Source: Heligmosomoides polygyrus polygyrus (lineage: Eukaryota; Nematoda; Chromadorea; Rhabditida; Heligmosomidae). From it: a stretch of DNA of 64,000 nucleotides. Every line of letters starts with the position of its first letter. Within the stretch, counting starts at the first letter, position 1. Below, in pieces: positions 37,406 through 49,506 of this stretch. The position numbers and the translations under genes are program-made. The stretch spans positions 32,603,407 through 32,667,406 of the forward strand of contig OX377202.1 in assembly GCA_947396885.1 (NCBI GenBank), read 5' to 3'. The notes beneath the pieces are model-generated. The model was given only the letters and a program-made list of their open reading frames with translations, had not been told where the DNA came from and ran no database searches.

Positions 37406-37584
37406 AGGAGCTCCAAAGGGAACTAGTTCTGTAAGTAAACTCATTATTCTCGATTTTATACCGCCCAAATTGCTGGAAAACTCCATTTTTGGAAGTCGAG
37501 CGTGTGTTGATGAAGATGCAGCTATCTGTCTGAGCTTGCGAGACAAGGCGGAGTGAAATTTCTTTCTGTGATCCAACGAACGAG

Positions 37585-38010
37585 TCAGAGCATCGATCTG
37601 TGGACGTGAAACGCAATCACTGATCCCTTAGTCGACCCTTCGGCGAGCGTCTCGACGAAGCGCCGTCGCCCCGTTGGAACTTTCAACTCTGCGCTGCAGC
37701 GAGAAGCTCCAAATCGTGTTCTTATCCGATTCGGGACGGGTGCGGCGTCGCGCAATTTGCCGACGTCAGTCGCGGTGACCTTCCAAAGGAATGTGCCCTG
37801 CGGCGGCGCCCTCGCCGACCCGACCTGATCACTGAGAGCGGGATCAGCGCCGCCGATTACGCACACTCCGCTTCTCAGGTCATTCTCGGGGAGCGGGGCG
37901 CCGAGAACAATTCGAGCTGATGAGGCACGACTGAAGTCGCTTAGGTGCCAGACGTCCATATTGGCTGGAGGAGGGGAGGACTTGCACTCATCGCCTTTGA
38001 TTTTTCTCAC
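37585..38010 (-). other. GC-rich open frame, unidentified
   Basis: A 141-codon minus-strand frame from ATG at about 38010 lies in a block markedly richer in G and C than its surroundings, as host exons in this window are. It reads MRKIKGDECKSSPPPANMDV, then VIGGADPALSDQVGSARAPP and KVTATDVGKLRDAAPVPN. The plus strand of the same block is also partly open (FNSALQREAPNRVLIRFGTG), so I cannot be sure of the strand. No family is recognised and no complete splice structure is visible. Confidence 0.25.
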
Positions 38011-38404
38011 GTTGCACCATACAATCTCTTGTCATTTCTACCATTTGTTTATTTATTCGTGTGCAGTCGAAGAAAAACAAATGACTAACAAAAGAAACGA
38101 AAGAGCAACGGAAATTGGCATCACAAAAAATCCCGAAGAATAAAACTGATAACAAATAAATAGGAGAGAGTGGTTTTAAACTAAAAGAGTAGCATTCTCA
38201 TGACCAACTTCCGCTCAGTCAACGAAGGTGTAAATTTAGTGCTTCATTGATGAGGCTGAAAGCAAGAGGTCCAACAATTTCGACGAAATTTTCGTTCATG
38301 AGTTCAGCAGGCAGCTTTGTTGCTAGTACCACGGTGTCGCTACTACCTTCAACCATGGCGAAATGACCTTGAGTGAGAAACCGTTTATTCACTTATGGTG
38401 GGAT

Positions 38405-39238
38405 TTGTACCATTTTCACGTCGTATTAGACACTTTTCAAATCAAATTGGACACCTTTCTGGCTAGCTTTAAGGCTTTTGAAATCAATGCGAACTCTTCC
38501 AAATCGAAATGGCGTTCAAGCAGGTTGAACTGCAGACTCAATAAGATGGTTAGAATGATTTCTTGTTGAAGGAAAATGTGGTTTAACTTTTATTGAAACG
38601 TTTCAGTTTACCTGCCCCAATAAAAAAGTATTAATTTTATGAATTTTTTTGGGAAAAATAATTGTTTAAAATTCCTACTGAAGCACAGCAAAGAAGCAAG
38701 CACCTAGCGCATTAAAAGATTAGATAGCGCCATGAACTGAAAAAAATTCGCTGCTTTTTTATTTGCTTGTAAATGCCACTTACTTGAGCCATCAAAGTGA
38801 GAAAATGTGTGTTCATTACGGTTGTTTTCGTCATATCGTTGACGTGAAAACAGAAGCTCTGCTGTCTATCGAATAAAAATCGCGACGTCTTGCACAAGGG
38901 AATGGCACAATCTCTTTTCGACATTAAAAAATGACCAATTTTCTTCTTTACAGGAAGTTTTAAAAAATTATTTTTTCCTCAAAATTTTTTTTCATAAAAT
39001 TGCAAACAATGTGTTCACTCAAAAGTAAATGAATTAAAACTTTAAAGAAAGTTATACTAAAATTTCCTAATTTTTTAAACACAAAATTATTATAACCTAT
39101 TTGTAAAATTTCCAGTTTAATGTAAAAACTCAATTTGATTTAGAAGAGTTTGCTTTAATTTCAAAAGTCTTAAGCTAGCATAAAAGAGCGCCCAATTTCA
39201 TTTGAAAAGTGTCCGATTCGAGGCGAAAATGGTATTTC
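38405..39238. repeat. Long-TIR AT-rich MITE, best copy
   Basis: Left arm (about 38405-38510) reads CCATTTTCACGTCG...GACACTTTTCAAATCAAATT...GCTAGCTTTAAGGCTTTTGAAAT...CTCTTCCAAATC. The complement of the right arm (about 39120-39236) reads CCATTTTCGCCTCG...GACACTTTTCAAATGAAATT...GCTAGCTTAAGACTTTTGAAAT...CTCTTCTAAATC. The interior is AT-rich and non-coding. Related copies lie at 34500-34930 and 53325-54115. Confidence 0.75.
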
Positions 39239-40360
39239 AAGGTTCGGATCGATATCTAGCATAAACAATATCTAACAAGGGGAACCGCAAAACATTTGCA
39301 GCAAATACATGGCTATAATTATTACAAACGGTATATCAACATTAGCACATCACCAAGCACTCCTCGGCGCTCAACATGTATTAGACCCTACGCTTGGACA
39401 ACCTGATGCTCGCGTTTGTGAAACGACAAGTTGATTTCCTTAAAAACTAAAAGCTAAGAAGTCTGAACTAATAAGTGACTTAGCAAATGAAACCCGAAGT
39501 TTCAGCTTCCGCCATTCCTGCGTTTGTCAGCGGCTCACCAAAGAAATTTCTTGGATTGGCTTATAAACGAACATTGTATACCATACCAATATCCTCGCTT
39601 TCCATCCATTTATCGATAAAGGAAGACCATAAGACCCAGACATTTGGGGACAGTTGCGATTCAAGCAATAGTCCGCTGAAAAACATCTCCTCGTATGTGT
39701 CTTGTAAAGCTGTTTTGGTCACTTTTCAAAGATCGATATCATTCTTCGCAGTTGGATTGAGTGGGCTCTTATTCATCCATGCGGCAACTCCAGATAGCAC
39801 GTCGTTAAATTCATCCGTTCGAAACTGTAGGATTTGGAGCAGAAAACTAGACTTTACACCGCTTGATCATCGACGATGTCGCTTTCACAGTGTTGTTTTC
39901 CGGATGCCTTGGAGCGCTTTCAGCGTGGGTATCCCACCATGTACTTGAGGGTGCCGAAAATGAATTCCGAAAGCTCATGAGCTCTAGCTGTTGTTGCTGA
40001 ATGTTCACAACTATAAAACTTCTGGTAGGGGTTTTTTTTCCGTCGGAGGCCCCTGAAGTGTAACAGTTTTTACACTAATTGAATCGGTTAGTGCTGTATG
40101 AAGTTACGAAAATGGCGGAAACCTAAGGTCAAACGTTCACAATATTGGAGCTACCGGAATACAATAAGAGCAAGACTGGCGATAGGATACATCCAGGAAG
40201 CACCACTTTAAAGATATAGCTAAACTGGCCCCTAATTATCGACACGGCCAAGCCCTGAAACTGAAACGCACAAGATTTTGCGTTCGTTTTCCTTGGAAGT
40301 TCACTTTGAGCAACAGTTTCGCAGATTTTCGCGCCGGCTAAAAGCCAGTAAAACTTCATG

Positions 40361-40655
40361 TGGGCTCGTAGTAGCGCAGTCGGAGGATGAGCCGGCTGTC
40401 GCATGCACCCAACTACGGATTCCTAGGTCGGATTTCCCGCGCAAGCTAACCAAGCCTTACGGGGTCGGTGATTTGGTATCAATGGTTTGTGGGAGGGATA
40501 AAGCTCTAACTAGCCCATCGGCTGGCTACCGCAATTCATTATGTATGCTAATTATGCGTTTAAGTTGCCTCCACGACATTCCAGAGAAACGGAATGCGCG
40601 ACATATCCCAAGAATGAACTAATGAACACCGTCCTTTATTCCTGAATCCTTTGAA
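40361..40655 (+). repeat. tRNA-derived SINE copy
   Basis: Plus-strand: head GGGCTCGTAGTAGCGCAGTC, CTAGGTCGGATTTCCCGC, GGTCGGTGATTTGGTATCAA, GGATAAAGCTCTAACTAGCC, 3' part CGACATTCCAGAGAAACGGA and tail ACCGTCCTTTATTCCTGAAT. Confidence 0.8.
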
Positions 40656-41342
40656 AATTTACATCATCACGATTTACTCTATCAGTCAAGTAAGAATCTC
40701 AACATATTATACAAGTGAACATCGCAAGCTAACATAAAGTCAATAAAAAAGTCCCAGTAAACTGTGAGGACGAATATCCTGTGACTATCTAATCTGCAAT
40801 AACTTTTTAGGAGTATCCTACGGAGAGATTCGGTAGTGCTTATGAAAAAGTAATAGAGCGACGATGCTTCGCAACATTTCTTTTATTTTTCTGTTCGTAT
40901 GGGCGTAAGATGCAAAACAATAAAAGGTAATATCATGCTATCATACCATTTTGTTATATCAGTTACCAGTCGTTCAGCGGCCTAGCGTCCACCGACAACT
41001 GGTTGGGGGCTTCACCCTCAAACCCCGAGAAGTAAACAATCCGACCATCTTCTTTTAGACCACTTTTAGACTTTCATACTTTTATTGCGGTAAAGAACTA
41101 GTTTTACTATATAGAGCATAGCAGTCACAGCGGCCTGTCGGCCGCACTGACGGCTTCTAACGGTTTCGCCGTAGTGATAACTTCTCATCATCAATTTTAG
41201 CTGCAACCTATGTCATGGTTTCCGCAGGAAGAACACCTTAACTACGTCGATTGCGGCAAGTTAGAAAAAGTAGAAAAATGAACGCCATCCATGACTAATT
41301 TGATCAATATCGATTGATGGTGATCGGCACCTCAAAGACAAA

Positions 41343-41640
41343 CTTCAGACACGTGCTCAGCGACCTCAGTTGCCCCCACGGCTGAAGTTTCGGACCGCTT
41401 GAACGACATCACAGAAAATCGATAATATCGATCGGTATCGATTGGTCGACTTCAGATTCGTGTTCAACGACCTCGATTACCCCCAAGGTTGAAGTTTCGT
41501 GCCGCTTGAACGACATTCACAAAAATCAACAATCGATCGATATTGATTGCACCCCTGTTGTGAATGCCTCCCGTCGATGATCATCTAAATGCCCAGACAC
41601 GATTTCCGACGTGTTCGACTACTCAGTGCACCATTCCAGT
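41343..41640. repeat. 107-bp tandem repeat with ATCGAT clusters
   Basis: The unit starting CTTCAGACACGTGCTCAGCG (41343) recurs as CTTCAGATTCGTGTTCAACG (41450), period 107. Both are followed by a CGACCTC...GTTG/TTACCCCCA...GCTGAAGTTTCG...CCGCTTGAACGACAT series. ATCGAT-rich linkers separate the units (ATCGATTGATGG, ATCGATCGGTATCGAT, AATCGATCGATATTGA). A weaker third copy may extend to 41640. Confidence 0.75.
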
Positions 41641-41654
41641 TGCCACGGACGGAC

Positions 41655-41700
41655 GGACGAACGAACACACACACATACACACACATACACACATATATTC
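41655..41700. repeat. CA-rich microsatellite
   Basis: A short ACGG/ACGA run passes into an ACACAC/ATACACAC tract. Confidence 0.8.
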
Positions 41701-42954
41701 TACTTCCTCACCCTAGTTCTGTTTTTGTTTCAAAAATTCAAAAATCTAACATAAATAAGCCATATGAAGTATGTATTTGGGTTTTGATCCAATACTTTTT
41801 ACTGTTATATTAGCCGCGCTAGCGACACGGTGCGCGAGTCGCTTAGAAGAAGTGCGGTATAAAAAGGCTGCGATGTTTTCAAGGGACAGCCGCTGGTTTG
41901 CCTTTGTTTGAGCCGATTGTGGATGGCGGAAAGATTTCCGACTGAGCGGCCTCATTGATGAAACCCGTCGAATGTGCTACAATTTCAAGGCAAGAAAACG
42001 GTCATTGGTAGAGCGAATACACCTCATTAGGTGAAAAAAGTCCTCCAAAACTGTTCGAATTCGCACAATTTTTTTTCTGTTTCTTGTTAGCAAAAGAAGA
42101 CTTTCCCAAGCGGAGATCATTCTTATGTTTGCAGTAGAAGCAACAGAGCACAACTCTTCTGGACCTGGATATTTCTTATTCCAAAGCCCTTGGTTGCAGC
42201 AAATGGAAAAATTTAATATCAAGTCTCTATAACTCGGTTAGATTGACAGGGTCACCAGCTGGGATCGACAGAATTTCTGTTTTCTGCTTTCTGGGCCGAT
42301 AGCCAAAAATTGGCCAGAAATAGAAAATGGAGCTGACAAAATTATTTCCTGGGAATCCGATGAAAAGGATACAAAAAGTATCATAGAATTACGAGTTCCA
42401 TTCCAGTGTTTCAGAGTATTCTAAATTGCAAGCATGTGGCGTTCTTATATCTGCTCGTGTGAAAATTGCGCCATACACTCATGAACTATGCCGCTTTGTT
42501 TGTTTGAATGATTGTGTAGGTGCTGCTGACTTTCCTTCATTGGACATTTCGTGACCTTCATAATTTGGCTCAGTATTCTTTTTGATTTTAACAGTAGTTT
42601 GAACCAGCTACGATTACTTATAACTTTATATAAAGGCTACGAAACTAGTATTCTAAAGTCTGAGGCACACTTAGTTATTCATTAACAAACAACTTGTCAA
42701 AGAGTTACTTCGGGTAGAATTACTCTCCATCTCCGGTTTAAAAATTGAAAAGTGTTAGCTGGTCATCCCCAATGATCGCTTCCTGCAGAGCCTTTGGCGA
42801 AGCTGCTTTTTTAGTTCCGAACTTTGCTCAGTTTTTGGTTGCCAAAAATTAGTAAGAGACAGGAATTATTTAGTTACCATTGATTTTGCTGAGGCGTACA
42901 TGTATACGACTGATGTGATACAGTGGTGATACATGAAATTTTTCGTGTATCGCT

Positions 42955-43415
42955 GTATTATCTGTGGTCCCATTCATCATCGAGTTGATAGAGCTGGCGC
43001 CAGCAGCGTCTCCATTCGTCCCTGTCGCGTGCCAGAGTGCTCCAATGGATCCTGCTCGCTCGAGCGACACAAACAGCGTCATAGCGGTCGTTCAGGGCTT
43101 TCACGAAGAAGTTCGACCAACGCGTTGGTGTGGGCGTTCTAGTGTTCTCTTGACATCCCGCGGAATACAGGCGGTAACGGCTCTCGTCCAGCGGAAGCGC
43201 ATTACGTGGCCGGCCCACCTAATTTTCGACGACTTGGCCCATGCGACAGCGTCTCTGATCTTCGAACGTTGACAATGCTCGGAACTCCGGAGGTTTTCTC
43301 TCACCTGCGTGAATCGTGTCACTCCTAGCATCGTCCTCTCGATTCCACGCTGCGCAACGCTGATCGCGTGTCCATCCTGACTTCAAATGTGGAGATTCCA
43401 AGGATCTATGAGTCA
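42955..43415 (-). mobile_element. RTE-1-like LINE, 5'-truncated 3' end
   Basis: On the minus strand the pieces, in order, are MLGVTRFTQVRENLRSSE (from about 43331), KIRDAVAWAKSSKIRWAGHV (about 43250-43190), TRAVTACIPRDVKRT, then in another frame QRVGRTSS/TRWSNFFVKALNDRYDAV (about 43120-43070) and HWSTLARDRDEWRRCW (about 43035-42990). This is the conserved carboxy-terminal end of nematode RTE-type ORF2 (W-A-G-H-V-x-R ... R-W-x-D-F-F ... W-x-x-L-A-R-D-R). There are at least two frameshifts. It has lost everything upstream, the usual result of aborted reverse transcription. It is not the same subfamily as 20139-22510. Confidence 0.8.
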
Positions 43416-44334
43416 AGATTTACAAGTTACTGATTGCACTGAATTTGATGTGTACTAGAAATCTTTATAAATGCATGCAAGCTAAAACACTGGTCCTCGA
43501 CTACATCTCTAGTCATTCAAAAGCATTTGCTACTGGAAAAATGGATGCTTGGGTGGAATTATTAGAGGCGCATATAACGGTTTTTAGTTTGAGTGAAATG
43601 CTGCTTTTTGAGAGGAGTTATGACTTTTTGAATAGTGACCTCAAAAAAACTGATAGAACTTTTCTTACAACCTAATAGGTCGTGTGATAATTTCGAAATT
43701 TTCTTTTTCTGATTTCTGTTTTCTGACGAGGGCGCTTTTCTGTTTTCTGTTTTCTAAGAAAGTTTTCAATTTTGCCCCCTTATTCATTGCTAATACCGTT
43801 TCTAGCCGTTGTATTCTCTTTTCTTTTCATAACTGGGATCATGAGAACAGAATGCATGCAAATTTTTTTTGGTTTTTTTCTTTTGTTCAACTTAATTCGG
43901 ACAAACTTCTTTTTCAATAGGTTCGAAGATTCAATTTTTCCAACACTCCAGAAGAGAATATTTCAGCACGTATCATAGCTTCTCCAATAATCTAAATGGA
44001 ATGAATAGACGACAAAACCCTAAGTGATAGGCTGCAGTTTCGTCCCGGTCTGCGAATCGTCGAAAAGCCATTTCGAAGGAACGATGCGAAACATCTGACC
44101 CGCAACGAGCGGACTTTCGGTTTCAGTCGTCGCCGGTTTTCAACGGAAGCGGGAGAATGCTCATCTCATAGCCCTCACTGTTAGCGGTAGAAAGATCACA
44201 GAAGGGTTCGCAGTGAGAAGAAGCTGTCCTGAGCTAAGTCCTGTCGAAAGAGAGCTGCGAGAAATTCGGTGATTGCCTACATAATGAGGGACAGACGCGA
44301 TGCTCAACTCTGTGTTCAGTGTGTCAGGTTGAAA

Positions 44335-44625
44335 TCAAGACGATGTCTTATCGCGAAATCGAAAATTTCGGGCCTTAATTCGATTAGTTCTGGAAGTTTC
44401 CAGAGGTTTGCTCGTGATTCCGCGTCCCGATCGTCGTCGCGGCCATGGATTGTCTCCCGCACTCATCTCCAGAGTTGGCTGAGATCCAGTCGCTGCTGGC
44501 GCATCTGCATGGGCGTCGCCCACAACCGAGGCACCCCTGATCTCGCTCGGATGGATGCTGCCGGAAAAGAACCTGGAGAAGCAGCTGAGCCACTTAAGCG
44601 AACCTCCCGTACACCTTAGGGGCAT
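44335..44625 (-). other. GC-rich block with competing open frames
   Basis: Both minus-strand frames (MPLRCTGGSLKWLSCFSRFF; LGCGRRPCRCASSDW) and the plus strand (ISLGWMLPEKNLEKQLSHLS) are open over 200-290 bases. GC is higher than in the flanks. It may be an exon of an unidentified gene, but strand and product cannot be decided. Confidence 0.2.
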
Positions 44626-45148
44626 CGCGCTAAGTGCAGTGCCAACTTCTAATGAAAGAGCTTAAATCTTATAGCCTGATCTTGTATCCTATTGGCCCTG
44701 CTCTCTCTGATTTCTGCTCTGGAGTAATTGTTCAAAAATTTAAATATTTCTGACGATAGTTTCGGTCTAACAGAAAAATTTTTGAGAGCCTTAGACATGT
44801 AAAAACTCAAGTTCGGGAACAAGCTTAAAAGTCGCAAGGGCAGCACGACCTTGCCGTCTCTCGACCTTTCCTTCCAGGAGCAACTTCGTCATGGCAACCA
44901 ACATTAACAGCAAAAAGCGATGGACTCAATACCTATAGCAGTTCCTGTTCTACTCTTTGGTTGTTGTTTCGGATAATAATCCTATGGACAAAGGAGGCAT
45001 GTCCTTTGTTCATAGGCTTAAAATTAGCATCCTAAACGGTGCGATCGAGACCGAGGTGGAACTGGCAGGAGGAAAGGGACGGCCCATTTATTTTAGGGAA
45101 TTTGACGAACAGCTCGCTCATGAACAGAATAATTAACGCCGTGTATTT

Positions 45149-45445
45149 TGAGGATGCGTGGTAGCGCAGTCGGCGAAAGCGCTGGTTGCCGCACGCACTT
45201 CGAATCGAGATTATTGGCTAGAGTCCCAGGCTGTCTAAGCTTTCCGTCTCCTCTTGTGGGTGTCGTGACTTAGTATCATGTTTGCTTGGTGGTCGTAAAA
45301 CACTGGCTTGTCAATCGGCTGGCCTCTGCGATTCATTTGTATAGACAGCGTACCCATTCAAGTAGCCTTCACGTTATGTCGTACAAATAGATTGCGTGGA
45401 GCATGAAGGAAAGTAATTGTTAACATCAAGCCTTATCCTGTTTTT
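45149..45445 (+). repeat. tRNA-derived SINE copy, diverged
   Basis: Plus-strand: TGCGTGGTAGCGCAGTCGGC at the head, CGTAAAACACTGGCTTGTCA, ATCGGCTGGCC, 3' part GATTGCGTGGAGCATGAAGG and tail GCCTTATCCTG. Confidence 0.7.
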
Positions 45446-46387
45446 AAGGAGTACGATGCACTTAATCCATTTGAAACGCAAACCAGGGCTCCTTATCGTG
45501 ATCCATTGGTTACATGAGTACTGTTGTTATGCCCAAACGACTTATCGGAGTTAGAATGAGAGGTCGAATATTCGAATAAAATGTTCGAAGATTCGCAGTC
45601 TTCGGATGCACTCGAGTTCAAATACTCAATAATTAGCCTTTTCTGAATGTATTCAGATTTAAAAACTCACAAACCAATTTAATTTGAAAGATTTTCTGAG
45701 AGCACAAATAAGGGAGTGCTTTCAAGCAATGAAATCAGTCCTAGCCATGTTAGTCTACCGAGTTAATTCACCGAAGCGTGACGCCATATATACCGCCATA
45801 CCAAATATTTTAGAAGTCGAATATGGAACAGATCAATGAAGCACATGGAGGTGAAGTGACGGCATGTTTTGGTGAAGAAAAGCAAATGCAGGGAGTCCAA
45901 TAGAGGTTTTGTCTGATCCTTTAGGTTTTGCGTAAATATTGGTAGATTAGTTGGTGGCTTGCATAAATGCTTGGATTTTTTCAATAAGGGATGAAATGAA
46001 TATTTTAGATTAGCCTTGCTCTGTCTTCAGGTTGGCTTTCTTTTTCGTTTGCTCAAGTCTGCTCGCAAAGCCTGCATCTGGAACTAGTGATTCGCGGTGA
46101 ACCAAAAAAACTGGGTAGCTGAAGTGGTCGTCATTACAGTAAATATTATTTAAATATTCTCCAAATTGTTGGGATTCAGGGAATTGATAGAATTCGCCAC
46201 AGCTCACCAAATCATGGCTCATCGACCATCGTTCCCTATCGTGGTGCCCCAAGTTCGATAAGTGGTTTGAATACACGAGTGTGTGATCGCGAATACCTAG
46301 TCAACAGTGGCGGAATTGACGAGCGCCCATCGTTAGAAGGCGTTTGCGCATGTCACAGTAAAGAAGCTCATTCCCGAGTGAGAGGTA

Positions 46388-46621
46388 GTGCGGCTATTCA
46401 ATCCTTCGAATGAATTTAAGCCGCCAGCTCTGATTGAAAAGCTGTCGCTGCCGGTAAAGCTAGAGGTACTCGAAAGCCAAATGCAAAGTCTCTCGCAATT
46501 TTCAATGGAAAACTCAAAAAATTGGCTCCCATACGATCAGACGAGCAAACTTCGACAGCCTTGGAAGATTGTATTGCGCGATCTCAACATCACATCCATG
46601 GTTTCTTCTCCTCAATCTTGA
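46388..46621 (+). other. Protein-like open frame, unidentified
   Basis: The 77-codon frame includes KPPALIEKLSLPVKLEVLES then QMQSLSQFSMENSKNWLPYD. The composition is protein-like, with amphipathic character. I found no splice context or family match; it may be a fragment of a transposon gag-like protein or chance. Confidence 0.2.
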
Positions 46622-46939
46622 AAAAAAGTTGTAACCTTTTGCTGCAGCAATTTTATGACCATTCAAGCAGTGCACATGCATATTTTGAGACTCCGGTTGT
46701 AGCTATTTAGACATCTGGAAATGTTTATAAATATTTAAAAATGGTCTAAAAATCGCAGCCACATATGCTCCACCAGGGATCGTAGGTTTAAATAAATCCT
46801 CCTGCACCGCTTGCTACTCGTGCCTCATGCATTCGAAATCTAGTTAATATCGGCGGGGTATCAGTCAGAGTAGAGAACATAGTCCCGCAATGAACTCGGG
46901 GACGTACCACGAATTTTATTTCTATGGGAAGTTATGGTG

Positions 46940-47065
46940 ATGTATGGCATTTGGCGCAGTGGGAGAAGGGGTCAGCTCTAACGTGCACCTCGAATCGATT
47001 CCAGAGTTTGAGCTCTGACCACACCTCCCTCCTCTCCTGGGTCGGTGAACTGGCGCCACAGCTCC
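46940..47065 (+). repeat. SINE head fragment
   Basis: TGGCGCAGTGGGAGAAGGGG (A box), CACCTCGAATCGATTCCAGA (B-box region) and GGGTCGGTGAACTGGCGCCA follow the SINE order. The 3' half is absent. Confidence 0.55.
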
Positions 47066-47339
47066 TACGATAGATACATCACTACTTGTTCGTCGATTGT
47101 TCACGGTTTGTTCAAATCGAATTCAAATTGCCTCCAAGATACCATGCAGAAGTAGAGTGTCTTGTTCAATTCACGATGAATCCCAATAACTGACTGATGT
47201 TTACCTTTCAATCCTTTATGGTGAAGGCCTTGGCGAATCTGGTCTACGCAGTGGCCTGTCATGACTAGCAGATGAAAACATCACTGCCTTATCCTTCAGA
47301 GACAAGTCTGATGCCGCTTCTTCTTCCTATACCGGACGT

Positions 47340-47672
47340 TACGCTGATGGAGTGATGGAGTTGACGGACTTACTAGGTTGGTATCCGGAGCCGTCTTCGA
47401 TTGTGTCTTGCAGTGTTCGGTGGGTCACTGCTCTTCTCAACAGTCCCACTAATCAACCCCAGTCCCTAATTTTTTGTTTGCCATGTATCAAAACATTTCG
47501 CTTCTCCTTGTTTTTCAGCATTTTCCCCTCACCTGTCATTAATATATAACGTTGTTGAGCTTTGTTCAGGTTTTTCTTTTTTCACGATGTAACTAATTGT
47601 GCTGTGTCCAGGGATTTCCTTGATTATAGAATTGTGCGCGCATTTATGTGCAAATGAATAAATAAATAAATC
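47340..47672 (+). mobile_element. 5'-truncated copy of the CR1-like LINE 3' UTR
   Basis: GACTTACTAGGTTGGTATCC ... GGAGCCGTCTTCG ... TCTTGCAGTGTTCGG matches the segment at about 4965-5010 of the first LINE (CTACTAAGCTGGTATCCGGA, then GACTTGCAGTGTTGG). The copy ends in CTGTGTCCAGGGATTTCC ... GTGCAAATGAATAAATAAAT, the same 3' end with AAAT tail. It is pure 3' UTR, so it is a severely truncated insertion of the same family. Confidence 0.82.
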
Positions 47673-48374
47673 CACCGACACCGGAGAGGTGGAAGACTTA
47701 TCTGTCAGTGCTCGAACCGAAACCCATGCCAGCCGTTTGTGATCACTACATAGACAATCCCATTAGTTCTTGCTTTCCAAATGGATGAAAACTAAGGTGG
47801 TAATCAAGCACTTCAAGCGATAAGTATATTAAACCTCGCTTGACGAGAATGTTTAGCGACAAGTCAAGCGTCAGTGAGTCACCTTGTTTTCTGATCTTAA
47901 CAATGCAGAATCGTTAGAGAGGTGTAGCGGCAATTGCAACGAAATTCACAAAGCATTGTTCAACGGCCTAAGCAGTCATAGCGCGTTTTCTTAGTGGTTT
48001 TGGGTGTCGGCCATTTGCTTAGCACTGGAAAACGAGAGATCAGCTAGGCAGCAGCACGGGTGGATCGCCTTTGGAATCGACACCATGGAGCGATCGGCTG
48101 TCATTTCTCAGTTTTCCCAAACTGAAATGCTCCCTATCAATATTGCGCAACGCCGAAGAAGACCAGTTCCAAGTCGAAGTTCCAACCTGCTCTTCACCAA
48201 GTCCAAATAGTGGAGTTCGATTCGTTTTTTTTTCAAAGTCGCCTAGAGCTGCCGTTGACGAGAATTTTTGAGAACAATCAATTCCTTCCTAGAACCCTAA
48301 ACTTAGATGTCCTTGTCTTACAGTTGGGAGAAGGTAGTGTATAAAAAGGTTAAGCCTCCACCTCAGGCAATTCT

Positions 48375-48600
48375 TTGCGGAATGCGCAATGCATTCTACT
48401 TTTACGGGATGTCATGGAAAGCGTATTTGATCTACGCAAAGAATTGCGGTGCCAGAAGATGAAAAAGTCAGGATATTATACTTCCCAAACGAGTCTGATA
48501 CCAATTCACTTACCTTAGAAGGATGGGAGGCTTGGTTTCCTGCAAGGGATATTCGAACCATGAACAACGAGTCGGAGTGCAGGGGCCCGGAGTGCCGTGC
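48375..48600 (-). repeat. tRNA-derived SINE copy
   Basis: Minus-strand: GCATTCTACTTTTACGGGAT (3' hairpin part), GAGTCTGATACCAATTCACT and GGATATTCGAACCATGAACA. The head is eroded. Confidence 0.7.
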
Positions 48601-48859
48601 ATTCTGCTTCTGGGGAGATAGCGGGCAATTTGAATGTCCGTGTTTTATCCTTCCTATCCTCTACAATTCTGTTAGTGATTCTACAACAGTGGAGGGATCG
48701 TAGGCTTCGACCTCGTGGAACCAAGAACTCCAAGTCCCGAACCATCGTCTCGCTACAATACGACTCACTCCGGCTGAGTAGCTCCGTTTGAGTCCCGGCT
48801 GAAGCACAGATTTGCCCTAGACGGCGCTTTGCCCGTTGTACTATGATGTCGTACAGTGA

Positions 48860-49328
48860 CGGCACGTTCTCGTCGTGACTGTCGGAAGCACAGCCGTCAT
48901 GCCACCACCACCTTCGTCACCACTTTGTTTCGGCGAAGACTGCGACGGCGGCAGCTGCATGCGCGGTGGAGCGCTGCTGCCGCCGACCGTATCCGTGGCC
49001 GCCGCTTCTGCCCGTGGCAGCGGACGGGAGCCGCGCCGCACGTCACCTCCCGATCCGTCTCCGCTTGACTGATTACCGTAGCCGGGAGCGGTTCGGCGAC
49101 GCCTTCGCGCCCCTCTTGGGGGACGGTTGCGCAAGCAGTGATCTACCCGTTCCAGCCGCTATTCGCCGACTTCGATGCCCTCTCGATCTGCCGCACTCAC
49201 TGATTGGCCGCAGGGGTCTGCGTCGCGCAGGGCGCCGCGCTCCATCGCCCTGTCTGGCCGCGCGACCAGCCGGGGGCGGGATGACGCAGCTCCGACGGCT
49301 TCTCGCATTGCGTCTCCTCCGACACCTC
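48860..49328. other. GC-rich block upstream of the signal exon
   Basis: This roughly 470-base stretch is by far the GC-richest part of the window, with CG dinucleotides common, and all frames are partly open. One plus frame gives VMPPPPSSPLCFGEDCDGGS. It may be promoter/5' UTR sequence of the gene starting at 49329, or contain an upstream exon. I cannot decide. Confidence 0.3.
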
Positions 49329-49365
49329 ATGAAATACCACATATTCATCATCGCTCTGTTAGCAG
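49329..49365 (+). CDS. Signal-peptide first exon
   Basis: ATG at 49329 encodes MKYHIFIIALLA and one more base before a consensus donor (AGCAG then GTAAGC), leaving phase 1. This is a textbook short nematode secretory first exon: Lys after Met, then a hydrophobic core. The exon at 49507 has a good acceptor (TTTTCCCAG) and the right phase, giving a GAA junction codon. The ShKT gene's exon at 59706 also has the right phase, giving GGA and the junction ALLA-GLQLTAA, which reads more like a typical signal-peptidase site. Both partners are possible, perhaps as alternative transcripts. Confidence 0.5.
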
Positions 49366-49506
49366 GTAAGCTACTTCGCTCCCACCTTCTACGCTCTCCT
49401 CGGCTGCCGCACCTTCGCTTTCCGGACCTCGTTACCCCTTCCCGACGCCTCGCATGCCATAGCCCTTTCCAAGCCTTTTTCTGTCGCTAGGAGTCGCTTT
49501 TCCCAG

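Noticed and set aside
43661..43677. Mariner terminal repeat (CTTACAACCTAA then TA)
   Set aside because: It resembles a TTAGGTTG-type end, but I found neither a partner end nor transposase; too short to stand alone.
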